27,596 nucleotides of DNA from assembly GCA_030765735.1 (NCBI GenBank), contig JAVCBZ010000019.1, forward strand, positions 1 to 27,596. Direction: 5' to 3'. A program made the position numbers and the translations under genes. This document shows, in pieces, positions 7,826-15,762 of the stretch. The notes under the pieces are model-generated. The model saw only the letters and a program-made list of their open reading frames with translations, did not search any database and had not been told where the DNA came from. Source of the DNA: Candidatus Susulua stagnicola. Its GTDB lineage: Bacteria; Omnitrophota; Gorgyraeia; Duberdicusellales; 4484-171. Within the stretch, counting starts at the first letter, position 1, and each line of letters begins with the position of its first letter.

Positions 7826-10282
7826 TTAAATTACAATATTTACTACTTTTTTGTCGACATAAATAATTTTTTTAGGCTTTTTATCTAAAAGTAATTTTTT
7901 AATTTTATCCAAGGCAAGAGCTTCTTGTTCGATCTTTTCTTTAGGCCAATTAACATCTATCTTTAACTTACCCCTAACCTTACCGCCAATAAGAACTGCG
8001 ATCTCCACCTCTTCTTCTTCTAAATATTTCTCCTCCACTTTTGGCCAATTTCTATCCAAAACAGACGAGTTATTACCTAAAATCTGATTAACCTCTTCAC
8101 TTAGATGAGGAGTAAAAGGTGCTAGGAGTATAAAGATAGTATTAACAGCTTGTTTAAAAATTTCTTTTCGCAAGCAACCTTCAGCTAAACCTTTATAGGT
8201 TTGATTTACTAACTCCATAATCCTACTTATAGCTGTATTAAATTGAAAATTACCTTCTAAATCTCGAGTTACATCCTTAATTGTGGAATGTATTTTCTTA
8301 GTAAGTTCTCTTTCAGTTAAATTGGGTTCTCCTTGGGTATTATCATCTTTATACTCGATTAACGTATCTACTAAACGTAGAGCTCTTTGGATAAATCTCC
8401 AAACTCCTTGTAAGCCTTCATCCTGCCACTCAACATCTTTTTGAGGCGGACCCATAAATAAAATATAAAGCCGCATTGTATCAGCGCCATATCTATTTAG
8501 AATATAATCAGGAGCAACAACATTACCTTTTGACTTAGACATCTTAGCTCCATCTTTGACAATCATTCCTTGAGTAAACAATCTTTTAAAAGGTTCAGAA
8601 AAATCAATCAAACCCTCACTCTTAAGAAATTTATTAATAAATCTTGAATACATAAGATGCAAAATTGCATGTTCTACTCCACCAATATATTGATCTACAG
8701 GAAGCCATTTATTAACATCTTCGCTTACAAAAGGTACTTTCTCATTTTTTGAAGATATATAACGTAAATAATACCAACTAGAATCAACAAAAGTATCCAT
8801 AGTATCAGTTTCACGTTTAGCCGGACCGCCACACTTTGGACACTTAACCTGCATAAACTCATCAATGTAAGTTAAAGGAGATTGCCCAGTAGGCAAGAAT
8901 TCCTTAACATCAGGAAGTAAAACTGGTAAATCTTCTTCAGGCACTGGTACCTGACCACAATAGGGACAATAAATAATCGGGATTGGTGCTCCCCAATAAC
9001 GTTGACGAGAAACCAACCAATCTCTTAATCTATAGTTAATAGTTCTTTTACCTATTCTGTGAGATTCCATATCATCAGCAATTTTTTCTTTTGCTTCTTG
9101 AGAATTCAAACCATCAAAATGACCAGAATTAACTAAAACACCTTCTCCTTCAAAAACATCTTTGCTGTCTGAATCAGAATCCTCAGAGCTACAATCTTTT
9201 ATAACCTTTCTCACCGATAAGTTATATTTTTTAGCAAATTCTAAATCTCTGCTATCATGAGCTGGAACACACATTATGGCTCCAGTACCATAACCAACAG
9301 GAATATAATTAGCAATCCAAATAGGAATTTTCTCAGCATTCATAGGATTTATAGCAAACTTTCCAGTAAACATTCCTTCCTTTTCACCAATTTCACACTT
9401 GTATCCAGAACTAGATTGGTCCTTAATTTTATCGATAAACTTTTTTATCTCTTCTCTATTAGGGGCATCAGCAATTAACTCTTCTATATTTGGATGAGCC
9501 CAATTTAAAGCTATAAAAGTAGCACCTAAAATAGTATCTACCCGAGTAGTAAAACATTTTAATTTTGTTTCTGAGCCTTCTATTGGAAAATCTATTTCAA
9601 CCCCAACTGATCTTCCAATCCAATTATCTTGCATTGTTTTAACTCTTTGTGGCCACTCTTCTAACAATTCTAAATCATCCAACAAAACTTGAGCATAATC
9701 AGTTATCTTAAAAAACCACTGCTCTAGATTCTTAAGGTTAACTTCAGTCGAGCAGCGTTCACATTTATTATCAACAACCTGTTCATTAGCCAAAACTGTC
9801 TTACAAGAATTACACCAATTAACAGCAGCTTGCTTACGATAAGCAAGCCCTTTGTTATAAAGCTTTAAAAAAATCCACTGAGTCCATTTATAATAATCTG
9901 GAAGACAAGTTGTTACTTCTCTAGACCAATCATAACCTATCCCCCAACTCTGCAATTGCTCTGTTATTCGTTTAATATTCCTAGAAGTCCATTCCTGAGG
10001 GTGAACTTTATTTTTAATTGCTTGATTTTCAGCCGGAAGGCCAAAAGCATCCCAACCTATGGGGCTTAAAACATAAAAACCACGCATCTTCTTGTAACGA
10101 GCCACAGCATCTCCAATTACATAATTACGAGCATGACCTACATGAAGTTCGCTTGAAGGATAAGGAAACATAACCAAACAATAATACTTATTCTCTGTAA
10201 CTTTATCAGTTTCAACTGTAAAAGTTTTCTTATCTCTCCAATATTCTTGCCATTTCTTATCAATTTCTTTTGTATATTCCAT
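7826..10282 (-). CDS. leuS: Leucyl-tRNA synthetase
   Basis: This class Ia synthetase charges tRNA-Leu. The 818-residue length is normal for the bacterial type. The ATP-binding HVGH motif is at residues 47-50 in FPYPSSELHVGHARNY, and KMSKS is at 580-584 in DGAKMSKSKGNV. Between them are zinc-ribbon cysteines (CNSCKTVL, CERC; later CPYCGQ, CPKCGG), the editing domain with FTTRVDTILGATF and TGAIMCVPAHDSRD, and WLVSRQRYWGAPIP. The C-terminal tRNA-binding domain ends with VLIGGKVRGKL. It lies 8 nt after nfo with an AAAGGA ribosome site. A tRNA-Leu(CAA) gene is 1.4 kb away on the other strand. Confidence 0.97.
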   Translation of the reverse strand: MEYTKEIDKKWQEYWRDKKTFTVETDKVTENKYYCLVMFPYPSSELHVGHARNYVIGDAVARYKKMRGFYVLSPIGWDAFGLPAENQAIKNKVHPQEWTSRNIKRITEQLQSWGIGYDWSREVTTCLPDYYKWTQWIFLKLYNKGLAYRKQAAVNWCNSCKTVLANEQVVDNKCERCSTEVNLKNLEQWFFKITDYAQVLLDDLELLEEWPQRVKTMQDNWIGRSVGVEIDFPIEGSETKLKCFTTRVDTILGATFIALNWAHPNIEELIADAPNREEIKKFIDKIKDQSSSGYKCEIGEKEGMFTGKFAINPMNAEKIPIWIANYIPVGYGTGAIMCVPAHDSRDLEFAKKYNLSVRKVIKDCSSEDSDSDSKDVFEGEGVLVNSGHFDGLNSQEAKEKIADDMESHRIGKRTINYRLRDWLVSRQRYWGAPIPIIYCPYCGQVPVPEEDLPVLLPDVKEFLPTGQSPLTYIDEFMQVKCPKCGGPAKRETDTMDTFVDSSWYYLRYISSKNEKVPFVSEDVNKWLPVDQYIGGVEHAILHLMYSRFINKFLKSEGLIDFSEPFKRLFTQGMIVKDGAKMSKSKGNVVAPDYILNRYGADTMRLYILFMGPPQKDVEWQDEGLQGVWRFIQRALRLVDTLIEYKDDNTQGEPNLTERELTKKIHSTIKDVTRDLEGNFQFNTAISRIMELVNQTYKGLAEGCLRKEIFKQAVNTIFILLAPFTPHLSEEVNQILGNNSSVLDRNWPKVEEKYLEEEEVEIAVLIGGKVRGKLKIDVNWPKEKIEQEALALDKIKKLLLDKKPKKIIYVDKKVVNIVI

Positions 10283-10290
10283 TTTTCTTT

Positions 10291-11163
10291 TTATCCTTTG
10301 CTCTTTATTTTTTTTACTTTATACAACTTTCTTACTGCATTTAAATTTTCTTTATCGGCATCATCACTATCTTTAGGTGTCTCTAAAACAAATGGTAATT
10401 CTCTTAACTTAGGATGATTAACTATTAAATTAAAACCGTTCCGACCAATGCTCCCTTTACCAATAGCATAATGACGATCAATAAGAGAGCCTAATTCTTC
10501 CTGAGTATCATTAAGATGAATAACTTTTAGATATTCTAGTCCTACTTCCTGTTCAATCTCATCAAGTAAATTTTTTAAACCTCTAGGTTCATTTATCTTA
10601 TATCCTGCCGCCCAAGCATGAGCAGTATCTAGACAAAGGCCCACTGCTTCAGGCCGATTTAAACCATCAAAGATAACCTTATGATGAGAAAACTTATAAC
10701 CTAACCAGTGACCACTTCCAGAAGTATTCTCAATAAGAACTTTAGTCTTTACTGCTTTTGTTTCTTTTAAAATCTTATTTAGAGCCTGAACTATTCTCAA
10801 AAGCCCTCCCTTTTCTGTTCCCCCTTTGTAAGAACCCATGTGAGTAACTAAATAATCAGCTCCAAGGCTATCAGCTTCCAAGAGATCAGAAATAAATTCT
10901 TTTATCGTAATTTTATAAAAACTTTTTGTTGGAGTAGCCAAATTAAGCGAATAAGGTATATGTATGACTACTGGATTAATTCTTGATTTTTTTACTCTCT
11001 TTTTAAATTCTTCAACATCTTCATCACTTAAAAAACCTTTCCTCCATTGACGAGGATTACGAGAAAAAATCTGCATTGTATTGCAACCAAGTTCAGCTGC
11101 CCTATCAATGGACTTATAAATCTTACCAGCAATCGATACATGAACACCTAATTTTAACAACAT
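10291..11163 (-). CDS. nfo: Deoxyribonuclease IV (AP endonuclease)
   Basis: Endonuclease IV nicks DNA 5' of abasic sites in base excision repair, using three metal ions in a TIM barrel. All nine metal ligands can be placed: H68 (VVIHIPYS), H108 (VTHMGSYKGG), E145 (LIENTSGSG), D179 and H182 (CLDTAHAW), H216 (VIHLND), D229 and H231 (IDRHYAIG), and E261 (FVLETP). Length (290) is normal. The ATG at 11163 is preceded by a run of eight G residues that can serve as a Shine-Dalgarno. It lies downstream of tRNA-Ala and a tandem hairpin repeat and is followed by leuS after 8 nt. Confidence 0.95.
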   Translation of the reverse strand: MLLKLGVHVSIAGKIYKSIDRAAELGCNTMQIFSRNPRQWRKGFLSDEDVEEFKKRVKKSRINPVVIHIPYSLNLATPTKSFYKITIKEFISDLLEADSLGADYLVTHMGSYKGGTEKGGLLRIVQALNKILKETKAVKTKVLIENTSGSGHWLGYKFSHHKVIFDGLNRPEAVGLCLDTAHAWAAGYKINEPRGLKNLLDEIEQEVGLEYLKVIHLNDTQEELGSLIDRHYAIGKGSIGRNGFNLIVNHPKLRELPFVLETPKDSDDADKENLNAVRKLYKVKKIKSKG

Positions 11164-11167
11164 TTTA

Positions 11168-11175
11168 CCCCCCCC
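11168..11175 (-). promoter_or_regulatory. G8 tract serving as ribosome binding site of nfo
   Basis: Eight consecutive G residues on the minus strand end 4 nt before the nfo ATG. A run of G can pair with the CCUCC anti-Shine-Dalgarno by one G-U wobble. Similar runs precede the CBS gene (G6) and the first PilZ gene (G5). Homopolymer length could vary by slippage. Confidence 0.5.
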
Positions 11176-11194
11176 TTCAACCCACTACAGCAAT

Positions 11195-11240
11195 ATAAAA
11201 GGGGTCAACTCCCTTTTATAAAAGGGGTCAACTCCCTTTT
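11195..11240 (-). repeat. Two exact tandem copies of a 23-nt hairpin unit
   Basis: Positions 11195-11217 and 11218-11240 are identical 23-nt units. Read on the minus strand each forms AAAAGGG - seven-nt loop - CCCTTTT. They lie just after tRNA-Ala on its own strand, and each stem ends in a short T-run, so they may act as a doubled terminator between tRNA-Ala and nfo. The unit also resembles small REP-type palindromes. Confidence 0.75.
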
Positions 11241-11252
11241 TCCAGAAAACTA

Positions 11253-11325
11253 TGGAGCCGGAGAGATTTGAACTCTCGACCTCTACACTGCCAGTGTAGC
11301 GTTCTCCCAGCTGAACTACGGCCCC
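11253..11325 (-). tRNA. tRNA-Ala (anticodon GGC)
   Basis: The minus strand folds into a full cloverleaf. The acceptor GGGGCCG pairs with CGGCTCC and contains the G3-U70 wobble that identifies alanine tRNAs. The anticodon arm is CTACA-CTGGCAG-TGTAG with anticodon GGC, and the T arm is GAGAG-TTCAAAT-CTCTC. The discriminator is A73 and CCA is not encoded. A promoter lies 54-82 nt upstream. Confidence 0.97.
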
Positions 11326-11328
11326 AAG

Positions 11329-11345
11329 CCTTTGCTTCGCAAAGG
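11329..11345 (-). other. Hairpin in the tRNA-Ala leader
   Basis: CCTTTGC-GAA-GCAAAGG (read on the minus strand) is a perfect 7-bp stem with a GAA triloop, starting 3 nt before the tRNA-Ala 5' end. The GCGAAGC core is a very stable mini-hairpin. A closely similar ATTGC-GAA-GCAAT hairpin is in the divergent tRNA-Leu leader. Confidence 0.7.
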
Positions 11346-11378
11346 AAATTCCAAATAACAAATCACAAAAGACAAAAA

Positions 11379-11407
11379 ATATTACCATTTAGAGAAGAAG
11401 TTGTCAA
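11379..11407 (-). promoter_or_regulatory. Promoter for tRNA-Ala
   Basis: TTGACA (11407-11402) and TAATAT (11384-11379) on the minus strand are separated by 17 bp. The expected transcription start is about 45 nt before the tRNA 5' end. Confidence 0.68.
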
Positions 11408-11439
11408 TATTAGCGAAATTTTAGTTAAATTTTAAACCG

Positions 11440-11473
11440 AACCAAAATCTCACCCCGTAGGTGGTATTTGGTT
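11440..11473. other. Imperfect hairpin between two divergent tRNA promoters
   Basis: AACCAAAATCTCACC faces GGTGGTATTTGGTT across a 5-nt loop. It lies between the tRNA-Ala and tRNA-Leu promoters. The rest of the 11326-11682 gap (357 nt, no protein gene) holds these two promoters, the two tRNA leaders and this element. Its role is unknown. Confidence 0.4.
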
Positions 11474-11504
11474 TTACGTTTATTATTTAAGCATGTCCAA
11501 AGGG

Positions 11505-11533
11505 TTGACAAAAAAAATCAACAATGCTATGAT
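11505..11533 (+). promoter_or_regulatory. Strong promoter for the tRNA-Leu leader
   Basis: TTGACA at 11505-11510 and TATGAT at 11528-11533 are separated by 17 bp. Transcription should start near 11541, giving a pre-tRNA leader of about 140 nt, long for a tRNA. Confidence 0.78.
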
Positions 11534-11544
11534 TTTCACTTAAT

Positions 11545-11621
11545 TGCCGGAGTGATGGTAACAACTATTGCGAAGCAATATTAAGTAAACAATAAATATA
11601 ACAGTTGTTCCCATAATCTCC
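11545..11621 (+). other. Structured pre-tRNA-Leu leader mimicking the tRNA 5' end
   Basis: Positions 11545-11558 (TGCCGGAGTGATGG) repeat exactly the first bases of tRNA-Leu at 11682-11695. This copy forms the left arm of an imperfect long hairpin: 11549-11566 faces 11603-11621. An inner ATTGC-GAA-GCAAT hairpin is at 11567-11579. It lies right after the predicted transcription start. It could be a remnant of a duplicated tRNA, an independent small RNA, or a folding switch for processing of the tRNA; I cannot decide from sequence alone. Confidence 0.5.
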
Positions 11622-11682
11622 AACAGAATAGATAGCAACTTTGTAAGCAAAAAGAAGCTTTACTAAGAAAGAAAAACTTTAT

Positions 11683-11766
11683 GCCGGAGTGATGGAATTG
11701 GCAGACGTGCGGGATTCAAAATCCCGTCTTCGAGAGAAGGTGAGGGTTCAAGTCCCTCCTCCGGCA
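11683..11766 (+). tRNA. tRNA-Leu (anticodon CAA)
   Basis: This is a class II tRNA with a long variable arm. The acceptor GCCGGAG pairs with CTCCGGC, the anticodon arm is CGGGA-TTCAAAA-TCCCG, the variable arm includes CTTC-GAGA-GAAG, and the T arm is GAGGG-TTCAAGT-CCCTC. The discriminator is A73 and CCA is not encoded. It is uninterrupted. It lies 48 nt before the helicase gene. Confidence 0.97.
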
Positions 11767-11799
11767 TTTTAAATACCACGCCCTATTCTCCTCAATATC

Positions 11800-11808
11800 T
11801 GGTATAAT
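11800..11808 (+). promoter_or_regulatory. Extended -10 promoter 6 nt before the helicase ATG
   Basis: TGG followed by TATAAT (11803-11808) is a perfect extended -10 box. The ATG follows at 11815, so transcripts should begin at or next to the start codon. There is no Shine-Dalgarno and no good -35 box. Read-through from tRNA-Leu is also possible. Confidence 0.65.
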
Positions 11809-11814
11809 ATTTAA

Positions 11815-13752
11815 ATGAATAAATTTAAATTAGACAAATTTCAAGAAGAAGCAATTAATGCTAGCCGCGAGAATAACTCAATAATCGTAAGTGCTCCTAC
11901 TGGAGCAGGAAAAACCCTAATTGCTGAGTATATAATAGAAGATTGTATAAAAAATAATAAAGGGATAATTTATACTGCTCCGATAAAAGCTTTAAGCAAC
12001 CAAAAATTCAGAGACTTTTCTCAAAAATATCCTGAAAAAACAGGAATTCTTACCGGAGACGTAAGTATAAATAGAAACGCTCCAATTTTAATTATGACTA
12101 CTGAAATCTTTCGTAATGCTATTCTTGTAAATCCTCAAGAATTTGCACACCGAGAATGGATAATCTTTGATGAAATTCATTATCTTGATGATCCAGAAAG
12201 AGGTACTGTCTGGGAAGAAACAATAATCCTTCTACCCAAACAAATGAAAATATTAGCTTTAAGTGCAACTATCCCTAATATTGACCAATTTGTAGGATGG
12301 CTAAGAAAAATCCATAGTTTTCCTTTAAAATCAATAATAGAAAGCGTAAGACCAGTACCTTTACACTTTTGCTTTCAATCCAATAATGAGATATTTTATA
12401 ATTTAAAAGAACTAAAAAGTACTAATCTTCTCCGCAAAACTTTAGCTAAAACTTCTTACCAAGAAAAATATACATTTTCTAAACCAAACAAGACTAAAAG
12501 CCTTTTGAAAAGTATAGATAACTTCAATGGCTACCCTTGTATATATTTCTCTTTCTCTAGAAAAAAATGTGAAGATTTAGCCCAAGAAGCTGGGCAATTT
12601 AATTTTCTAAATAAAGATGAAAAAATTAAAATAACAACAATATTCAATGACTTGTTAGACAAATTCAATATTTTTTCCTCGCCTCATGTAGATTTTCTTG
12701 AGCCATTAATAAAAAGAGGTATTGCCTATCACCATGCTGGACTCTTGCCAACACTAAAAGAAATCATTGAAAGGCTATTTACTACTGGCTTAATAAAATT
12801 AATTTTTACTACTGAAACTTTTGCCCTAGGAATAAATATGCCAGCAAAAACAGTCATATTTGATTCTCTAAGTAAATTTTACGGTAGATATCATAGTTGT
12901 TTGAAGACCCGGGATTTCTATCAAATGGCTGGACGTGCTGGAAGACGTGGACTTGATAAAGAAGGCTTTGTAGTATCACGGATAAATCCTTCTCACATAG
13001 ATATGCTTTCTTTAGAAAAAATAATCTACGGGAAATATGAACCTATTCAAAGCCAACTTAACTCTTGTTATGCTACCATTTTAAACCTTTACAAAGTAAT
13101 GAATGAAAAGCTTTATGATATTTACCCTAAGTCTTTTCATTGCTATCAAGATAAAGCTTTAAAGAAAAAAGAAGTATTAAGCCTTTTAAAAAGAAAAGTA
13201 TCTTTACTCAAAAGTCTTGGTTATATTAAAGGAACAGAAATAACTCAAAAAGCACAATTAGCAGCTAAAGTTTACAGCTTTGAATTAGCTATTGGAGAAC
13301 TATTTGAAGCTGGATTTATAGATAGTCTCTGCGAAGAAGACTTATTTGTTTTTGTAGTTTCCTTAGTTTATGAACCAAGAAAAAGTGACAAAAGACCTAA
13401 ATTAACTAAAAAAACAAAAGCCTTAAGAGGTAAAATAGATAAATTTATAAGAAATATACACTATCAAGAAAGACACTTTCGGATTTATCCTTTAAGCAAA
13501 AAATTCTTCTTTTACTTAAGTGAAATTTGCCGTATGTGGTTTGCTGGAGCAAGTTTTCCAAAAATAAATCAATATTGCTCTATAGATGAAGGGGAAATAG
13601 TAAGATATTTTAGAATGGCTGTCCAAGTATTACGAGAAATAAGTACATCTGAGACCATAAATGAATCTTTAAAGATTAAAATATCAAATTGTTTAAAGAA
13701 AGTAAACCGTGATGTTGTAGATGCCGAAAAGCAATTACGCCAAACAATCTAA
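11815..13752 (+). CDS. Ski2-like superfamily 2 DExH-box helicase
   Basis: The 645-residue protein has a complete set of SF2 helicase motifs: Walker A APTGAGKT (residues 27-34), TAPIKALSNQKF (Ia), DEIH (119-122), SAT (150-152), FTTETFALGINMPAKTVIFDS (V) in two adjoining parts, and QMAGRAGRRG (VI, 370-379). The HHAGLLP stretch before motif V and the GINMPA sequence are typical of Ski2/Mtr4/HelY helicases, which unwind RNA with 3'-5' polarity. It is shorter than eukaryotic Ski2 and lacks an obvious insertion arch; the C-terminal 200 residues look like the helical DSHCT-type region. An RNA decay or rRNA maturation role is inferred. It stands alone between tRNA-Leu and rpmB and appears to be leaderless. 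Confidence 0.88.
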   Translation: MNKFKLDKFQEEAINASRENNSIIVSAPTGAGKTLIAEYIIEDCIKNNKGIIYTAPIKALSNQKFRDFSQKYPEKTGILTGDVSINRNAPILIMTTEIFRNAILVNPQEFAHREWIIFDEIHYLDDPERGTVWEETIILLPKQMKILALSATIPNIDQFVGWLRKIHSFPLKSIIESVRPVPLHFCFQSNNEIFYNLKELKSTNLLRKTLAKTSYQEKYTFSKPNKTKSLLKSIDNFNGYPCIYFSFSRKKCEDLAQEAGQFNFLNKDEKIKITTIFNDLLDKFNIFSSPHVDFLEPLIKRGIAYHHAGLLPTLKEIIERLFTTGLIKLIFTTETFALGINMPAKTVIFDSLSKFYGRYHSCLKTRDFYQMAGRAGRRGLDKEGFVVSRINPSHIDMLSLEKIIYGKYEPIQSQLNSCYATILNLYKVMNEKLYDIYPKSFHCYQDKALKKKEVLSLLKRKVSLLKSLGYIKGTEITQKAQLAAKVYSFELAIGELFEAGFIDSLCEEDLFVFVVSLVYEPRKSDKRPKLTKKTKALRGKIDKFIRNIHYQERHFRIYPLSKKFFFYLSEICRMWFAGASFPKINQYCSIDEGEIVRYFRMAVQVLREISTSETINESLKIKISNCLKKVNRDVVDAEKQLRQTI

Positions 13753-13816
13753 GTTTACAAAGAAACTCAGCCTCTTATTCCAAAAAATCAACAAAAGCTG
13801 CTTTAGCAGGTTTTTC

Positions 13817-13844
13817 TTGACAATATTTAATTTTTCAGTATATT
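13817..13844 (+). promoter_or_regulatory. Promoter for rpmB, nearly leaderless
   Basis: TTGACA at 13817-13822 and TATATT at 13839-13844 are 16 bp apart. The ATG is 9 nt after the -10 box and no Shine-Dalgarno is visible, so the 5' leader should be only a few bases. Confidence 0.68.
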
Positions 13845-13853
13845 AGATTACCT

Positions 13854-14108
13854 ATGAGTAAAAGATGTGAAATTTGTAAAAAGAAGGCAATAACTGGCAA
13901 TAGCGTTGCCAGAAGAGGCCTACCTAAGAAAAAAGGTGGAATAGGCTTAAAAACTACTGGGATAACTAAAAGAAGATTCCTTCCTAATCTTCAATCAAAA
14001 AGGATTATTGTCGACGGTAAAATAAAGAAAGTTCTTGTCTGTGCCAAGTGCATAAAAAGCGGTAAACTACCCCTACCTTTGAGAAAGCCTGCAGTCTCTG
14101 ATAATTAA
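13854..14108 (+). CDS. rpmB: 50S ribosomal protein L28
   Basis: The 84-residue basic protein is L28 of the large ribosomal subunit. It has the N-terminal RCEICKKKAITGNSVARR segment typical of L28, TGITKRRFLPNLQSKRI in the middle, and KKVLVCAKCIKSGKL near the end. Cysteines C5, C8, C63 and C66 form a zinc-ribbon set (the zinc-binding variety). Its last 36 nt overlap the 3' end of the convergent recJ gene. It appears to have its own promoter and an almost leaderless mRNA. Confidence 0.94.
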   Translation: MSKRCEICKKKAITGNSVARRGLPKKKGGIGLKTTGITKRRFLPNLQSKRIIVDGKIKKVLVCAKCIKSGKLPLPLRKPAVSDN

Positions 14109-15737
14109 TTTAGGAGTATTGTAATAATAGTTAGCCTGAAGGGAGAATGCTATATCAAATTTATCAGCATAATCCATAATCTCTAAGATATCTTTATCAT
14201 TCACAATAGCTTCAAAAGTTCTATAATCATCTTCAAGCCATAAAGAATAAAAAGATTTAATTTTCTTGGATACACCTTTTTTAGAAATATTATAAGCAAC
14301 AAAAATAGGTTTAGGATTACCTTCTCCATAAGGTTTTAAATTCTCTAATCCCTGAATAAACTTCATGTCTATATCATTAAGACCTAATAGAGCATCAATA
14401 TTAATAGAAGGAATAAAATCCTCAGGACATAAATCTTCTTTTATCGAAGCATTCATTTTTTCTCTAAAATTTTCTAATTCATCTTTTTTAATCTCTACCC
14501 CAGCGGCTTTACTATGACCACCATAAACAATTAAAGAATCAGCGCACTTATCTAACATCTCTATTAAATGCACATTCTCGATAGACCGAGCAGAACCTTT
14601 TCCAATGTCCTGGTCAAAAGAAAATACAAAAGACGGTCTATAATATTTATTAACTAAACGAGAAGCTACAATACCCAAAACTCCAGGATGCCAACCATCT
14701 CCAGAAACAACGTTTGCATGTTTATCTTCACCATTATCTTTAATATTTTGCTCAGCCTGTTTTAAAATTTCTACCTCTATAGATCTTCTTGATTTATTAT
14801 AACCATTAAGTTTAGAAGCTAACTCATAGGCCTTGTCATTATCTTCAGTTAAAAATAATTCTAAAGACTCTTTAGCATGAGCAACTCGGCCTGAAGCATT
14901 AATCCGAGGGCCAAGAATAAAGCCAATACGAAAAGTATCTATACTCTCCTGTTTAATGCTACCAGCCTTGCAAAGAGCTTTTATAGCTATACGTGGGCTT
15001 TGTTTAATTGCCTTTAATCCTCCTTTTAATAATACTCTATTTTCTCCCCTTAAAGGAACAACATCACAAACCAATGATAAGGCAACTAAATCTAATGTAT
15101 GTTCAGGTAAAGAATCTGTTAAGGCTTGCAATAACTTAAAAGATAGGGCTCCAGCACTTAAATCTTTAAAAGGATATTTTGAATCTTTTCTTTTAGGATT
15201 AATAAAAGCAAAAGGTTTAATTGACTCGTCGCTTATTAGGTGATGATCAACTACAATAACATCTATCTCAAATGATTTTGCTAATAATATTTCTTCTGCG
15301 GCTGTTGTGCCACAGTCAAAAGCAATAATTAAACTTATCCCCTGATTTTTTGCTTTAGTAATGGCTTCTTTATTTAAACCATAACCTTCTTCTATACGAT
15401 GGGGAATATAAAAAGAAAACAAATTAGGAAATTCTTTAGAAAATTCATGAAAAATAGCTAAAGAAGTAATTCCATCGACATCATAATCACCAAAAACAAG
15501 TACTTTCTCTTCTCTCTTAACAGCTTGCTTAATTCTAGCTACTGCTTTTTCAATATCAGGAAGTAAAGATGGACAATGAAGACTAGCAAGACTAGGATCA
15601 ATAACACTCTGGAAATCTTCTTTTTTCATCCCTCGATTAAGAAAAACTTGAGCTAAAAAAACAGATATGCCATAAGCTTTAGCGAGCTCGCAAGCCTTAG
15701 GATTTAATTCTTTTATCTTCCACAAATGTCTTCGCAT
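14073..15737 (-). CDS. recJ: Single-stranded-DNA-specific exonuclease RecJ
   Basis: RecJ digests single-stranded DNA 5' to 3' in recombination and mismatch or excision repair. The DHH-family motifs are present: FGDYDVDG with D84, D86 and D88, IAFDCGT, and VDHH at 163-166, followed by INPKRKDSKYPFKDLSAGAL. The DHHA1 domain shows SGDGWHPGVLGIVASRL and YGGHSKAAGVEI. A C-terminal OB-like domain completes the 554 residues, a normal length. It begins 25 nt after argS and ends inside the 3' end of rpmB (36-nt convergent overlap). It is the last gene of the PilZ-hom-thrC-argS-recJ run. Confidence 0.95.
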   Translation of the reverse strand: MRRHLWKIKELNPKACELAKAYGISVFLAQVFLNRGMKKEDFQSVIDPSLASLHCPSLLPDIEKAVARIKQAVKREEKVLVFGDYDVDGITSLAIFHEFSKEFPNLFSFYIPHRIEEGYGLNKEAITKAKNQGISLIIAFDCGTTAAEEILLAKSFEIDVIVVDHHLISDESIKPFAFINPKRKDSKYPFKDLSAGALSFKLLQALTDSLPEHTLDLVALSLVCDVVPLRGENRVLLKGGLKAIKQSPRIAIKALCKAGSIKQESIDTFRIGFILGPRINASGRVAHAKESLELFLTEDNDKAYELASKLNGYNKSRRSIEVEILKQAEQNIKDNGEDKHANVVSGDGWHPGVLGIVASRLVNKYYRPSFVFSFDQDIGKGSARSIENVHLIEMLDKCADSLIVYGGHSKAAGVEIKKDELENFREKMNASIKEDLCPEDFIPSINIDALLGLNDIDMKFIQGLENLKPYGEGNPKPIFVAYNISKKGVSKKIKSFYSLWLEDDYRTFEAIVNDKDILEIMDYADKFDIAFSLQANYYYNTPKLIIRDCRLSQR

Positions 15738-15762
15738 TTTAATTTTTAAAAAAGGAATCTAT

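Noticed and set aside
11185..11388. 67-aa minus-strand ORF
   Set aside because: It is the translation of tRNA-Ala and the 23-nt repeats; the AVVQLGERYTGSVE-type phrase is a typical tRNA shadow.
13790..13817. Possible terminator after the helicase (CTGC-TTTA-GCAG then T5)
   Set aside because: Only a 4-bp stem; too weak to call.
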